NCBI RefSeq assembly: GCF_030272615.1
Contig: NC_081410.1
Location: 220,525,415 to 220,585,414, forward strand
DNA from: Cryptomeria japonica
Taxonomy: Eukaryota; Streptophyta; Pinopsida; Cupressales; Cupressaceae
Length of the DNA: 60,000 nt
Direction of reading: 5' to 3'
The notes under the pieces: model-generated
What the model was told of the DNA's origin: nothing
Seen by the model: only the letters and a program-made list of their open reading frames with translations
The model's database searches: none
Program-made: the position numbers and the translations under genes
Shown here: positions 1 through 11,346 of the stretch, in pieces
Numbering within the stretch: the first letter of the stretch is position 1
How the letters are laid out: the number at the start of each line of letters is the position of its first letter

Positions 1-260
1 TTACAATAGCGCTACTCCATGTTTAAACAGAAGCGTTATTTAACACAAACACGCTAATATAAATACAACAACGCTAAAAGAAAAATTTGACAGCAAATGC
101 AAAAGCGCCAGAACAATTTCAAAAGCACGAAAACAAGTTCAAAAGGGCTGAAACAATGTTAATAGGGCCAAACTTGGTACAATAGCGCTATTGTAAGAAC
201 AATAGCGTTAGAATAACACGTTGCAATAGCGCTACAACGCGATCAAAACCGCTAAAGCGC
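1..260. repeat. Degenerate ~20 bp TAGCGC repeat in retroelement leader
   Basis: A run of imperfect units of about 20-22 bases. Each carries a variant of AATAGCGCTA or AAAAGCGC followed by an A/C-rich spacer. Clear copies start near 1, 180, 200, 225 and 245, with weaker ones between. It lies next to the primer site and LTR of the minus-strand element at the left edge, so it is in that element's 5' leader. A similar but not identical TAGCGC-type repeat lies in the 3' part of the related element on the right (45760-46150). The period was judged by eye. Confidence 0.6.
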
Positions 261-327
261 GACCTGTGTGTCAATTTCAACATTCAAACATGTTAGCTGG
301 TTTTATTAAAAAAAAATTTGGGTGCTT

Positions 328-348
328 GGATTCACGTTGGGTTCACCA
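328..348 (-). promoter_or_regulatory. Primer-binding site of off-window Tat-like element
   Basis: On the minus strand this reads TGGTGAACCCAACGTGAATC, two bases after the LTR terminus. A TGG start immediately inside an LTR is the expected complement of a tRNA 3' CCA end. The following bases resemble the primer sites of Tat-type gypsy elements. I cannot name the tRNA. The site shows that the adjacent LTR is a 5' LTR and that the element body lies to the left, outside the window. Confidence 0.55.
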
Positions 349-350
349 AA

Positions 351-1760
351 TGATGCTCTGCAAAAAGACCCAAAGGTTAGACTGGAACCTGTAGTCATAT
401 AACACACAAAAACACACAAGAAATAGTTAGTGTTATTCAACCAAGAATTAATCTAAGCAGGCATATCAAAAGAGATACTAAGATCATGCTAACATATTTA
501 ACAAATGACACAAATGTAAGAAGGCAACTCCAAATGCCTCTTAACATGCTCTTAGCTCCTTCTCCTTTGTTCCTCTCCTCTCCAAGTTCCAAAATAGTGT
601 AGCTCTCAGCAACGTTTTGCACTATGGATGCTTATGGAGATTCAAGACTGTAAATGATCTTAAGCTTATGGTATGCAAGTGTAAAACAAACCAATAAAGC
701 ATATTATGAAAAAGAACTAAGATTTATTTTAGTCCAAGATGACAATATATGAGTTATTTATGCTAAATGCTCTCTAAAATTCACTATAGGTTAAATGCAT
801 ACAAGTTTTCAGGATCTGGATTATGAAGAAATGGGCTCTATTTATAGGAAAAATGAAGCAATGGATGGTTGGGATTGAGTAATATCAACAAGGGTCAGGA
901 TTTAATGATTTGAGATCCATGTGAGGGCTTTCAACCCAATCCCAGGATGACAAGTGTCAATGTGAAATAGGTTGAGAGGAGAGGGAATAAGCATTAAATG
1001 CTTAAAATGACCTGAAGGTTAACTTGGAAGTTAAGGTTAAGGTTAGTTGAATGGATAAATTCTTTATTCAAAGAATAAAGCTTTTATCCAATGGATAAAC
1101 TCTTGTGCAAGGCAAAAGGGATAACCATGGTCAAAGCAATAAATGCTTGAGGAGACACATGAGTGCAAGTTGAAATAACCATAAATGGTTATGTAAGAGC
1201 CATTAGTGGTTTTGGAAGACGTTGGAGGTTAAATTGTTGAACACACAAAGCATTAAATGCTTTTCAAAGACTTTGAAGTCTTTGAGAAGTGACTCCAAGT
1301 TGCTTAGGAATGTGACAATAATTAGGGAATGGATTAGGCTAATTAGGAAGGGGTTAGAAGAATCTAGAAGGGGATTAGATTTGCAAGTGGGTTTGGTGGG
1401 TGAGGGAAAACAGGATTTTTAAAATAAAATTAATTTATTTCAATAAATGTGTGCAAGTTGCATTTGTAGGAAAATGCAATTGGGGGGGGTGATAAATGAT
1501 TTAAATAAATGTTTGATTTAATTTATTTAAAAGAGGAAAAGAGGATTAAATGAAATAAATATGATTTATTCATTTAAATGATTGCAAATTTGGTTTTAAT
1601 GAATTAATTAAAATAAATTGAATAATTTATTTAATTAATAAGAAAATGTTTGAAGATGAATTAATTAAATATGAATTTAATTAACTGATGGCTAGTGGAT
1701 TTTTAATCAAATAAATACAAATATTCATTTAATTAAACTGGACATATTTATGTGACTACA
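351..1760 (-). mobile_element. 5' LTR of a Tat-like Ty3/gypsy element (body off-window left)
   Basis: On the minus strand it starts TGTAGTCACATAAATATG at 1760 and ends at a CA complementing TG at 351, about 1,410 bp. Its right two thirds (about 820-1760) match the LTR at 43727-45148 and the solo LTR at 30538-31993. Shared features are the 'ctctatttatagg' block, the 'caatggatggt' block, the repeated 'cattaaatgctt' motifs and the AT-rich tail of AATTAAAT repeats. The left third is more diverged, so this is a different subfamily. The flank right of the LTR (1761-1765, CATAC) is the expected target duplication, but its partner is off-window. No coding region is seen in it. Confidence 0.7.
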
Positions 1761-1823
1761 CATACATGTTTGTATACATGCATGTCTATCTTGTTTTCCT
1801 CTCTCTCTCTGTCATCTTCCTTA

Positions 1824-2929
1824 TGTTGGCTTGATGATGATTATAATGTATTCATCACTTGTTGTCATTGATGAAACACTCTCTCACACACACATATGAT
1901 TACATTGACTACCGGTGTAACTTCAATTGGTTTACACTGTCAACAGGTATGTTTAAGGTTTATCTCTAACCGATACTCTATGTCAACCGGTATGTGCTTA
2001 AGAGATAACCTATGGCTACACTAAGTCGACATCAAAATGAACAAGAAGATGAAGATCAAGTGGAAGATTCTGGGACAATGGTTCACATGTTTGGTTCCAA
2101 TCGGTACCTGATTTTGTGATGAGTTACTAGCACCGTTTTCTAGGCGGTCATTTTTGTGATGAGTTATGATTACTTGTCTAAATACACTACACCTAGGAAA
2201 TTGTGTTTTGATTTCCTTAGGCTGACATAAAATTTGAATGTCTATATTAAGACATCTTAGTGAATCATTTGAAACTGATAGAGATAGAGATAGAGATGAT
2301 GTTATGCGAATACTGATATGCATCAAGAGTGAAAGTTTTTGTTGAAGAGCGATAAGTGTTAAGATGAAGAGCGGTATTGAATGTACTTAGAATGATCTAA
2401 TCAAGCAAATATTGTGCTACTCGGAACAAATCAAACCATTCTTTTTGTTTTCTAATCATTACAACAGAATCAAATCCCCTAATCAAGTAAGCTCTAACAA
2501 GCTTCATTGTACAAATCCTCTAACAAGGTGATCCATTAGTTTGGATTCTCAAATCCTCCAACGAGGTTACTCCTAGCAGGGTAGTACTCTTAACAGGGTA
2601 TAAGCTTCTAATCAAGCTTTGGGATCTCTAACAAGATTCACTCCTAGCAGAGCACTTAGTAAGACCTTAACCGATCAGTTATCTATTACTGTAGATAGAT
2701 AACTAGTGAGTTCCATCTCACCATTTTTTTTACCTATTTGGGTTTTCCACGTATAAACACTTGTGTTATGGTGGATGCTTTACTTTTTGTGGATGTTGTT
2801 ATATTATTTTGGATAGCATGTATTTTGTTTAAATGCTTGGTTAAGTTCATCTACCGGTTAGTGTTTGAAGTAGTGTTTTATTTGGTGTCACTAATTCACC
2901 CCCCCTCTTAGTGCTTTTCAATTCTATCA
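1824..2929 (+). mobile_element. 5' LTR of pol-less Copia-type element
   Basis: It begins TGTTGGCTTGATGATGATTA and ends in TATCA just before the primer site. It is a near copy of 14738-15737 but about 100 bp longer. The difference is a segment around 2695-2840, ahead of the shared 'ggttaagttcatctaccgg', that is missing from the 3' LTR. It contains a stretch of irregular 'tctaacaag..t' repeats (2460-2660). The LTR ends in the C-rich block 'caccccccctcttag', usual for Copia LTRs. Confidence 0.85.
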
Positions 2930-2943
2930 ATTGGTATCAGAGC
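2930..2943 (+). promoter_or_regulatory. tRNA-iMet primer-binding site
   Basis: ATTGGTATCAGAGC directly follows the 5' LTR. This is the standard plant Copia primer site, complementary to the 3' end of initiator methionine tRNA, with the two-base AT spacer. Confidence 0.95.
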
Positions 2944-2991
2944 CTAACTTCTTTGAAGCCTAACCACTTAGAAGGGAGTCTTGAAACTACC

Positions 2992-3808
2992 ATGGGGGAC
3001 ATGAGCTACTTCGAGATGGCTAGAGAGCTAGAAGCTAGCAGAAATGAAGTTGAATCCCTTAGGGGCAAACTGAAAGCTTCTCAAGTCAAAAGGAGAGAGC
3101 TATCTGAAAAAATTGTTAGAAATATCTGATAATAGTTCTTAAAATGAAGCCAATATTAAAGCTTTCGCAGGAGAAGTTGAAAAGTTGAACGGTGAGAAAT
3201 TGAATCTAAGGAGAAGTAGAAGGTCTCACTATCCGCATGAGTCAGGAATTGGAAGCCAAAAGAGCTGCTGAAGATCTTATCAAGGTAAGAGATCAAGAGA
3301 TTATAAAGATCAAATGGGAAAAAGACACTATGCATGAGAACTTGATTGCTAAAATAGAAGAAAAGGAGAACCTAAAGCTAGATCTTGAGCTGGCATCGTC
3401 TCTGAGAGAGAACTTGTCTAAGCATAATGAAGATCATATCAAAAAGCTAACTGAAACCAATGAGAAATTGGAGAAGTTCGTCAAAAGTTCTACCATGCTG
3501 GAAGAAAAAATTCAATCACAAAGAATGAAGGGTGATATCTCTGGACTTGGTTTGCATACAACTGAAAAAGGTGAATCCTCTAGTACAAAGAAAAAAGTTG
3601 CTCCTAAAGTCAATAAGAATACCTGGTAAGAAGGTTTTTAAACCCATCTACTTTGTTTGTCATAAGCCTTGTCATACTACAAATGTTTGTAGAGATAAAC
3701 CTAATAAAAATACAAATTACAATACTAATGCTAGGTATGTGTCTAGAAAATTTGAAGGTCACTGCTTCACATGTGGAATGTATGGGCATAGACATATTGA
3801 GTGCAAAT
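2992..3808 (+). pseudogene. gag of pol-less Copia element, N-terminal part
   Basis: The start is the ATG at 2992 (MGDMSYFEMARELEASRNEV), 48 bases after the primer site. The product is dominated by Glu/Lys/Leu-rich coiled coil. A stop near 3127 and a frame change break it, and the coil resumes at about 3237-3629 in another frame. Zinc knuckles follow. The first is damaged (YFVCHKPCHTTNVC, first Cys lost). The second is intact (CFTCGMYGHRHIEC, about 3766-3807). The nested element interrupts the frame at 3808, and the gene resumes at 10433. The nested element's own gag has the same plan of coiled coil then four CCHC knuckles. It would form the particle and bind the RNA. Confidence 0.75.
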
Positions 3809-4606
3809 TGTTAGGAATCCCATAGATACTAAGAGGGGGGGGGGGAATCAGTATCTAACCGGTGATTACAATTTCTTAACTTAAAACATGCAGGAAAATA
3901 TTATAACAGTGTACCGGTATGCAAGAAATAATGCAATAAATAGAATCAAGAACATCCACATGAAAAGCACACCATAACACAAGGTTTTAATGAGGAAACC
4001 CGGTGTGGAAAAAACCTTGGTGGGATTTGTGACCCACAATATTCACTCACTGGCCAATAAGAGAATATTACTTACAATAGGGGCCTGCACATGCAGGAAG
4101 GCCAACTGCCTAGAGCTCACTGCTCAATGGGAAGTCTCACTAACTTACAATGAGGATTATACAAATCCAATATCTTGTACTTCTTTACAATAGCATCTAT
4201 AATGCCCGATCCAGTACCGATTGCTGCTCTGCTTCTTACATAAACCCTTTAGCCTATATTTCACATAATAGGTATGCCTAATATTTTTCTTTGTCGCTTA
4301 CATCTCCCTTACCAAATGTCTACAATGATCTCTTTTATATATAAGAGTCATTTTACAATTTTCCAAGTTGGCTTACAAAGTTTTTACAATAATAAACAAA
4401 ATATAATATAACAAAATCTTGTCGGCCTCTATGCCGGTATACTTCTTTTCTTTGTGTCGGTGTCGGTGTCCTGAGTGCCAGTGTAGAGTGTGATCTGTTG
4501 ATGCCGGTATAATGCCTTTTCTGGTGCCATAGGATTGCAAGGTTGCCATCAATGACAAAACCTTCAATCACATACAATGTCTCATTGGAGTGTGCATATG
4601 CCAACA
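3809..4606 (-). mobile_element. 3' LTR of nested Copia-type element
   Basis: Plus-strand ends are TGTTAGGAATCCCATAG and CATATGCCAACA. It pairs with 9634-10427. A run of ten or so G residues at 3834-3845 differs from the other LTR (an indel in a homopolymer). It contains the block 'ctgcacatgcagga..gcctagagctcac', shared with the solo LTR at 35076-36123. Confidence 0.9.
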
Positions 4607-4765
4607 ATCTCCCCCTTTGGCATTGATGGCAACACTCATGAGAAATTTCAAAAGTGTATCAAAATGTGAAGTCCAAAAAAAAATTACCAAAAATGTGTGT
4701 GCTCCCCCTGAGCATATGATTCCTGTGATATTGAATTTTCTCATCCCACTACTCCCCCTTTGGCA
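4607..4765 (-). promoter_or_regulatory. Polypurine tracts before the 3' LTR
   Basis: Three C-rich blocks on the plus strand are purine tracts on the minus strand: 4607-4620 (CCAAAGGGGGAGAT, abutting the LTR and thus the likely plus-strand primer), about 4701-4711, and about 4751-4763. The first and third are each embedded in the same 'TTGGCATTGATG / TTGATGCCAAAGGGGGAG'-type sequence. Repeated polypurine tracts also occur in the host element (14554-14737). Confidence 0.8.
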
Positions 4766-4957
4766 TCAATGACAAAGGTTGTCAAGATGTCAGTAGAGTT
4801 TGTAGTTTCAACCTTGTAACTGGATAGTTACAATTTGAAATAGATCCGCCAAAATCAAGTTTATACTCTCCATAAACTTTTTACTATCTCTTATTGCTAT
4901 CTTTGTTCTTTTAACTATACCGGTGAGATGCTGCAAATGCTCTGCCGGTGTTTTCTG

Positions 4958-7900
4958 TCACTGTATTAGTGCCTCAGATACTTCCTTTCGCAGTGATGCT
5001 AGATAGCCCAATCTTGGACTTAGTTTTAATCTCAGATGCTTTGCCTTATTCACTATTCTTTCTTTCTCTCTTTCCAATTTAAGTAAATCTTCTTCAAAAT
5101 TTGTTATCTTCTCCTCAAAAACTGATAGTGTATCAAGTGAGTTAACAAAATTATCTGCAAGTTTATTGATCTCATCCTGTACCTTTCTCATCTTCTTGTC
5201 TATATCTACAGTCAAAAATTTTGTCTTATAGGTGTCTTTGTACAAATTTTTGTACTCTTTTAATAAATTACACAATTCTAGTAGAAGTGTGCCAAAATCT
5301 CTGTTACACTTCTTTATTTGCTCATCAAAGAATTTATACTTTTCAATTTCTACTTTATCCTTCAATTTCTCTTCCTTTATTTTCTCAATGTTTTCTATGA
5401 TATATTTACATAGTGTATCAAGTTGTCCTAAAGAATCTTTATTGTCTATATTACAGTTAGGAGCAATTACCTTCAAAATTGGTATGGTATCATCAATTGC
5501 CTTATAAGCTTGTGAGCTGCAGTCTGTTATCTTTTTGATTGAATCTAATAGTACCTCAGTCACATTAGTTGATTTGTAGCCTGATGATGAACCAACATTA
5601 TGAGTACCACTAGTGGAAGTAACCAAGCTTGTATTGACCTCTGGTAGGTCTGTTTGTGTCTACATTTCCTTAAGCAATGGTTTTTCTACTTCTCCAGTTG
5701 CCGGTGGCACTGTTTCCTTATGAACCCGTTCCTGTTGCTGTTCTAAAGCCTTTTGCTCTGTTTGTTTTTCTATTTGTTGCATTGTCTCAGTCTGAGTCTG
5801 AGTCTCTACCTTTTGCTCTTTGTCTTCTGTCAGTTTCTCCTGTGTGTTATCAGTTTGCTCAACTACCGGAGGCTCACTAGCCATTTCAGTTTTATCAGCT
5901 GTATCTTTGTCTACCACAATGTTGATCTTTTGAGTATCAACATCCATAGTATATAAGACTTCAGGATTAGGATTAACATCCTCTACATCCATACTCTCAA
6001 CTGCCGATTGATCTTCTATAGCTATTGTTTTTACCGGTGGAGTAATCAAAGGAGGTGGGGGTAAGTTGTATTTAACCTTGATACTAGGTGGTCCACCAAC
6101 TTTACCTTTACCCTTGTCTCTATCTTTCTGATAAACTTTTATAGGTTTGGGGTTCCTGTACTCTTCTTGTTTTTCTTTTTGAACTAGGAATATATCCCAT
6201 CCATTTTCTGTCTCTTCAGTCACCTCATTAACTCTTCCAACCATTAAAGCAATGTGCCGGTGTGCAGTAGAAAATACTGACCGATTGGCTTGAGCAATTA
6301 GGTCATCGATTTCTTTAGGTGAATTTACCGGATATACAACAAGTAGCTTTTCAATCTTTATTTTCTTGTCTAGTTCTATTACTGCTTGTCTTCTTGCTTC
6401 CAGTCTCTTAAATAGTTCATCTGGAATTTCATTTACTACTTCCATCAAAAATTTCTTATACATATCTATATGCAATATAACACTGTTTTCAACTTGTTCT
6501 TTTTCATCAGCTGTTAAAGTGTCATATATTTTCTCTATATTCTTCAATTTACCTTCCTCTGTAATTTCATTCAGCAGTATATCAAGAGGGGCCAAGTCTT
6601 TGTTTGTCCTCTTCTTCCTTTTGGGTGTCAGTTTCTTCTTCTTTGGTGTAGTCTTTCTTACCAGAGATCTCACTGCTTGTTGTTTTTGTCTTGTCCTCCT
6701 GGGTGAGGGTGTGGTTGCCAGTGAGGGATCTCTTTTCCTTACAACTCTTTTGAAAGTTGTAGGCATGTCACTCTCCGAAGAAGTACCTACCGGTGATAGG
6801 TGAGTTTCAGGTTGTGGAGCTACTAACTCATCCTCTATTATACAGGTTTTCTTCAACACATCTTCTTTGATGGCCTTTGCTTGTCTGGAACCTTTCCTTA
6901 CAACTACCTCAACCTTTTTCACTCTTTTCTTTGATTGTATTTGGCTTTCAATAGTTTCTGCACTAGCAAATATTTCTTCCTTAAGTTCTCTTGGGGCTTC
7001 CAGAAGTGCTTTAGTATATGTTTCAATTATATGATCATCTATTTCATAGCCCATCTCGCTTACCCAAACTGTCCTAGGGATGACTGCTTCCATCCAGATT
7101 TCATCCTTCTTGATTACAAAGCATATTTCATCTTTGTATTTGTCAACAATCTTTTGTGATAACCTGATTCTTTTCTTCATTTTGGCCTTTAATGCTTGAA
7201 AGAAGTCATGAATATTGTTTTCCTTGTCTTCTCCCATGTTATTGAATAGTTATGTTAACTGTTTACCTACTGGTATATCATATCCAAGTTCTTTGTATCC
7301 TATACCGGGAACCTGTTTGGTTATATGTAGCATCAGACATACTAACAGATTTCCAAACCTGAAGGTTCCTTTCTTGTCCTTCTTAATCTTTCCAAGGTTG
7401 TCAATTAATTCATCCTTTAACCACTCACATATATCAATCTTTGCATTATCTGTGACCATATCATAAGCACTCTTAATGCATAAACTTGAAACTAAATTGA
7501 GTCTATTTGCATGAATAGCTTTATACCCTAATATCATGCTGATAAATCTCACATTAATGTATGTTACATCATTAACTCTTAGGGACCTTTTGTCGAATGT
7601 TTCACTAGTTAGGTTTGTAACTAGGTCATTGGACACCTTCTTGGTTTTATTAGGCCTTTTACCGGTGGTCGGTAACCTTGTGACAACTTTCACAGCTTCC
7701 TTAGTGATTTTGTGGATTGCATCTAACTAGAAAAATTCACCATGTACCATGCTTAAGACTATCCTAATCACATCCTTGGGGAATTTAGGAATGCTAAGGA
7801 TCTCTGTAAATCCTAGGGTCTCAATGATCTTGTGTTCATCTTTTACATTGCTGGATTCATCACATATCACAGTTTTAAACATGGTGTTAATCTCTTCATC

Positions 7901-8101
7901 TCCTAGTTCCTCAATGTTGCAGTGGACATAAATTCTGGGGTCTTCAGCATAAACAACTCCCTTAGGAATTTGAGAAAAAGCACCTAAGGTATCATCTTTC
8001 TTTGCTACCTCGGGGCCTAACTGAAATACAGGCCTAGGTCTTTTTATCACTTCGACAACAGTAGGGTTTGCTATATATTCAATTGCAGAGGTGGATGCCA
8101 T
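4958..8101 (-). pseudogene. ORF2 of nested element: large protein of unknown function
   Basis: One reading frame of 1,047 codons from ATG at 8101 (MASTSAIEYIANPTVVEV) to the stop at 4958. It is interrupted only by in-frame stops at 7727 (TAG), 7250 (TAA) and 5660 (TAG). Regions in order are: an N-terminal globular part ending IRIVLSMVHGEFF; a conserved part with INVRFISMILGYKAIHANRL and the segment 7250-7400; a domain with KMKKRIRLSQKIVDKY and a later PRTVWVSEMGYE; a strongly basic Lys/Arg patch (about 6595-6670) like a nuclear localisation signal; a Pro-rich and Glu/Gln-rich region; and a C-terminal coiled coil (4958-5626). Each of these except the acidic tail aligns by eye with the host's ORF2 at 11347-14479. 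No RT, integrase or protease motif is seen. I do not recognise the family. Its position where pol should be, and its conservation, suggest an element function. Confidence 0.75.
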
Positions 8102-8404
8102 GATAAAATACCTTTTACTGCCTTTAGAATGGATGATTGCTTGGAGTGTTCTTGCCTCTTGCTCGAAATGCCTTAGCCCGGAATCTTCGCGCTCTTCGTA
8201 GGTTTGAAATCTCGGTGAAATGGAATGGAGCCAAAACCTCAATTTTATAGTGTCTTTTTGCCATCTACCATATTAATTGCATGTCGGTTAAGTATTCACT
8301 TAACATTGTCTGCCAGTAAAAAGTAATTTCCAACTTCTTATCTCTAACCGAGGGAATAATAGCACATGTGTCATTAGATTGCCAAACCCTCAAGGAAACT
8401 TTCT

Positions 8405-9562
8405 TCAATTAGATAAAGAACTTCCTGTCGGTGGAGCATTGCGTTGTCCTGCCGGTGAAGCATCACTCTATCCTGCCGGTGAAGCATTGATTTGTTCTAC
8501 CGGTGGAGGAGTATTCCCAATATTTAGATCAGCTTTTCTAATCCATTGTTTTGAGAATTCTTGCTTAACCTCTTCAACTTTTTCTTTAACTTTCAAGCTA
8601 GAGCTTTTGTTGTCTACCAGTGTTCCTTTATTTCTATAGAATTTAGCAATATGCCCAATCTTGTTGCATGCATAGCAAGTTACATTATTTTTCTGAATAG
8701 CTTTCCCATAACCTATGCTGGTTTGTGTTCTGCATTGATTAGATAAATGTCCAAATCTTCCACAAACATAACATCTCACATTCATTCTGCAGTTTTCAGA
8801 GTTGTGACCAACTTTGTTGCATTTTGAACATTGATCGGTGGGTATGTTGATATTCTGATAATTTCTAGATCTACATTCATTTTCTCTATGACCATACTTA
8901 TTACAGTTAAGGCATTTTCCATTAAATTTTTAAGCATTAGGTTGTGTTACCGGTTTGCTATGATCCTGAGTATTTGCAGTATCAGAGCTTTCACCAACTT
9001 CAAAGCCAATTCCAGAAGTGTCACCTTTAGGTTTTTGATTTTTCAGCAAGGTGCCAAGTTCCTCTGAGCTTTTCTTGAACTTTTCTTTATGTTGATTTGC
9101 AGTTTCTAGTTCTCTTTCTAAGACTTCTTTTTGTCTCATCAGTTCATTTGAGTCATTCTGAGTATGCATCAGATCTGTCTTCAACATGTCATTTTCATAG
9201 CTAAGTCTTGTGTTCTCATTTCCTGCATCACCTAGTCTTCTGGTCAATTCTTCTTCATTCTTCTTCTTATCCTCAATCTCTTTGCAAAATCTCATAGCCA
9301 TATCCTGCATCTCATTCTTTGTTGTCATGTTCTCTTATTTCAGCTTGCTTATCATATCATTAAGTGATTCCTTTTCATCATTCTCATTTTGCAATTTTTC
9401 ACAAAGTTCTCTTCTCTTATTCCTTGTAACAGTAGGATTCTCTTGAAGTGCCTGAATGATATCCTGAGCTGCCCTTAAATCATCTTCTAGTTTGATATTT
9501 TTCAATTTCTCTACATCATAGTCTGAAAGAGCTTCTTCAAGTTGCTTCATTAGATTTTCCAT
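8405..9562 (-). pseudogene. gag of nested element (coiled coil plus four zinc knuckles)
   Basis: The start is ATG at 9562 (MENLMKQLEEALSDYDVEKL), 58 bases inside the primer site. The frame stays the same to the TGA at 8405, with in-frame stops at 9335 (TAA), 8930 (TAA) and 8468 (TAG). The N-terminal 200 residues are Glu/Lys/Asn-rich coiled coil. Four CCHC knuckles follow: CLNCNKYGHRENEC, CSKCNKVGHNSENC, CYVCGRFGHLSNQC, and a damaged fourth, CYACNKIGHIAKFY, whose last Cys is Tyr. The C-terminus repeats SPAG/APPTG motifs. There is no classical Copia gag (UBN2-type) helical domain that I can see. ORF2 starts about 300 bases further on in the same frame. Confidence 0.8.
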
Positions 9563-9619
9563 CTTTACTGGTGTCAAGATCTTCCTCAAGTTGTTAGGCT
9601 TCTGAAAATAGAGGACCAA

Positions 9620-9633
9620 GCTCTGATACCAAT
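9620..9633 (-). promoter_or_regulatory. tRNA-iMet primer-binding site of nested element
   Basis: The minus strand reads ATTGGTATCAGAGC immediately after the 5' LTR end. It fixes the element's orientation as minus. Confidence 0.95.
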
Positions 9634-10427
9634 TGTTAGGAATCCCATAGCTACTGAGAGGAGAGGGGGAATCAGTATCTAACTGGTGATTACAATTTCT
9701 TAACTTAAAACATGCAGAACATATTATAACAGTGTACCGGTATGCAAGAAATAATGCAATAACAGAATTAAGAACATCCACGTGAAAAGCACACCATAAC
9801 ACAAGGTTTTAATGAGGAAACCCGGTGTGGGAAAAACCTTGGTGGGATTTGTGACCCACAATATTCACTCACTGGCTAATAAGAGAATATTACTTACAAT
9901 AGGGGCCTGCACATGCAGGAAGGCCAACTGCCTAGAGCTCACTGCTCAATGGGAAGTCTCACTGACTTACAATGAGGATTATACAAATCCAATATCCTGT
10001 ACTGCTTTACAATAGCATCTATAATGCCTGATCCAGTACTGTTGTTGCTCTACTTCTTACATAAACCCTTTAGCCTATATTTCGCATAATAGGTTTCCCT
10101 AATATTTTTCTTTGTCGCTTACATCTCCCTTACCAAATGTCTACAATGATCTCTTTTATATATAAGAGTCATTTTACAATTTGCCAAGTTGGCTTACAAA
10201 GTTTTTACAATAATAAACAAAATATAATATAACAAAATCCTGTCGGCCTCTGTGCCAGTATACTTCTTTTCTTTGTGCCGGTGTCGATGTCCTGAGTGTC
10301 GGTGTAGAGTGTGATCTGCTGATGTCGGTATAATGCCTTTGCCGGTGCCATAGGATTGCAAGGTTGCCATCAATGACAAAACCTTCAATCACATACAATG
10401 TCTCATTGGAGTGTGCATATGCCAACA
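9634..10427 (-). mobile_element. 5' LTR of nested Copia-type element
   Basis: It is a 794 bp partner of 3809-4606 with identical termini (TGTTAGGAATCCC...GCCAACA on the plus strand). It is followed on the right by the CAAAT duplication, after which the host gag resumes. Confidence 0.9.
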
Positions 10428-10432
10428 CAAAT

Positions 10433-10896
10433 ATGGAGCAAACAATCTTGTACCACACATGCATCCTAGACCAAATGGTGACCGGATAAGGAACTTTTAC
10501 AACCAGGTAAACCTGAATTGGCAAAGAAGCTATGGCAACCGGTTTAGTCGATTCGAGATGGAAAAGGTAAAAAATGTTATTTGTATCTTCTGTAATAACT
10601 TTGGTCATGTGGCTATGAACTACAGAAGAAGAATAGGAAGAGAAAATGCAGGACCCTGGAGATCATCTGGTATGGTCTGTTACCACTAGAACAAACCGGG
10701 GCACTTAGAAAAATTTTGTAGATCGAGAAATAGAAAACCGGTTAACTCTTTCAAGGATCAAAAAGGCAAGCAGAAAGTTGATGTTGAGGAAACCAAAGAA
10801 GATATGAATAAGATTTGGAACAAGAAAGGTGATGACTTGCCTGGAGAAGAAATTTTTCCTTCACCCAGTGAAGAGAACCCAACACTGATGACTTAA
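10433..10896 (+). pseudogene. gag of host Copia-type element, C-terminal part
   Basis: This is the continuation of the gag begun at 2992, resuming right after the nested element's CAAAT duplication. It encodes a basic Asn/Arg-rich stretch (GDRIRNFYNQVNLNWQRSYG). Two knuckles follow: CIFCNNFGHVAMNY (last Cys changed to Tyr) and a third interrupted by a stop (CYH-stop-NKPGHLEKFC, about 10676-10722). A Lys/Glu-rich tail ends at TAA 10894-10896. With the two knuckles before the insertion the total is four, matching the nested element's gag. Confidence 0.7.
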
Positions 10897-11346
10897 GCCT
10901 ATTTTAACATGGCTAAGGGGAGATTAACGGTAAAACATCTCCGGACCCCTTGTAAAATGAGCGGGAATTTTTTTTTGAATCTTGAATTTTGGTGACTTTT
11001 TGTTGACGTGTTATCAACTAGTATTTCACTCGAGCAATGAAATTAGGATTTGTAACCTAAAGTGTGAGCATTTATTGTAGTTGGTAAAAAGGGATAAAAC
11101 AAGTTTTACTTTATCATTTTTACCCTAACTCTTTTCGAGAAAGAAATTTGAAGCGATTGCAGAGCCGAACAAGATTGTCTTGTTGTCAATTGGTAAATTG
11201 ATTTGTGTTTAGAGAAATCAAGTTGAATTGAAAGTTGCAGAGAGGCGAACGAGTGTGCATTTGGGCATTTCAACCGGGAAATGGAGTGATGTGCAAGAAC
11301 CAAGGTATTTCTTTGAGTATACCGCTTCGAAGTTTGTTTATCTAGA
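10897..11346 (+). other. Spacer between gag and ORF2 of host element
   Basis: About 450 bp with stops in all plus frames and no recognisable motif. It corresponds to the roughly 300 bp spacer in the nested element (8102-8404). Confidence 0.5.

Larger units (their letters stand above)
3809..10427 (-). mobile_element. Nested pol-less Copia-type element with gag and ORF2
   Basis: It is a complete minus-strand element of 6,619 bp flanked by perfect CAAAT duplications (3804-3808 and 10428-10432). Its LTRs are 3809-4606 (3') and 9634-10427 (5'), and look about 95% alike by eye. Read right to left the order is 5' LTR, iMet primer site, gag, ORF2, polypurine tracts, 3' LTR. No pol domain is present. 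The space between gag and the 3' LTR is filled by a single long ORF. gag and ORF2 share one reading frame and are broken by only six in-frame stops in total, so this copy is younger than its host and close to coding-competent. Confidence 0.9.

Noticed and set aside
351-1760. Considered as a solo LTR
   Set aside because: A primer-site-like sequence directly inside the left edge and repeats beyond it favour a 5' LTR with its body off-window. The left duplication cannot be seen.
6366-6803. 145-codon plus-strand ORF
   Set aside because: It is antisense to the Lys/Arg-rich part of the nested element's ORF2 and gives Phe/Ser/Leu-rich sequence typical of a shadow frame.
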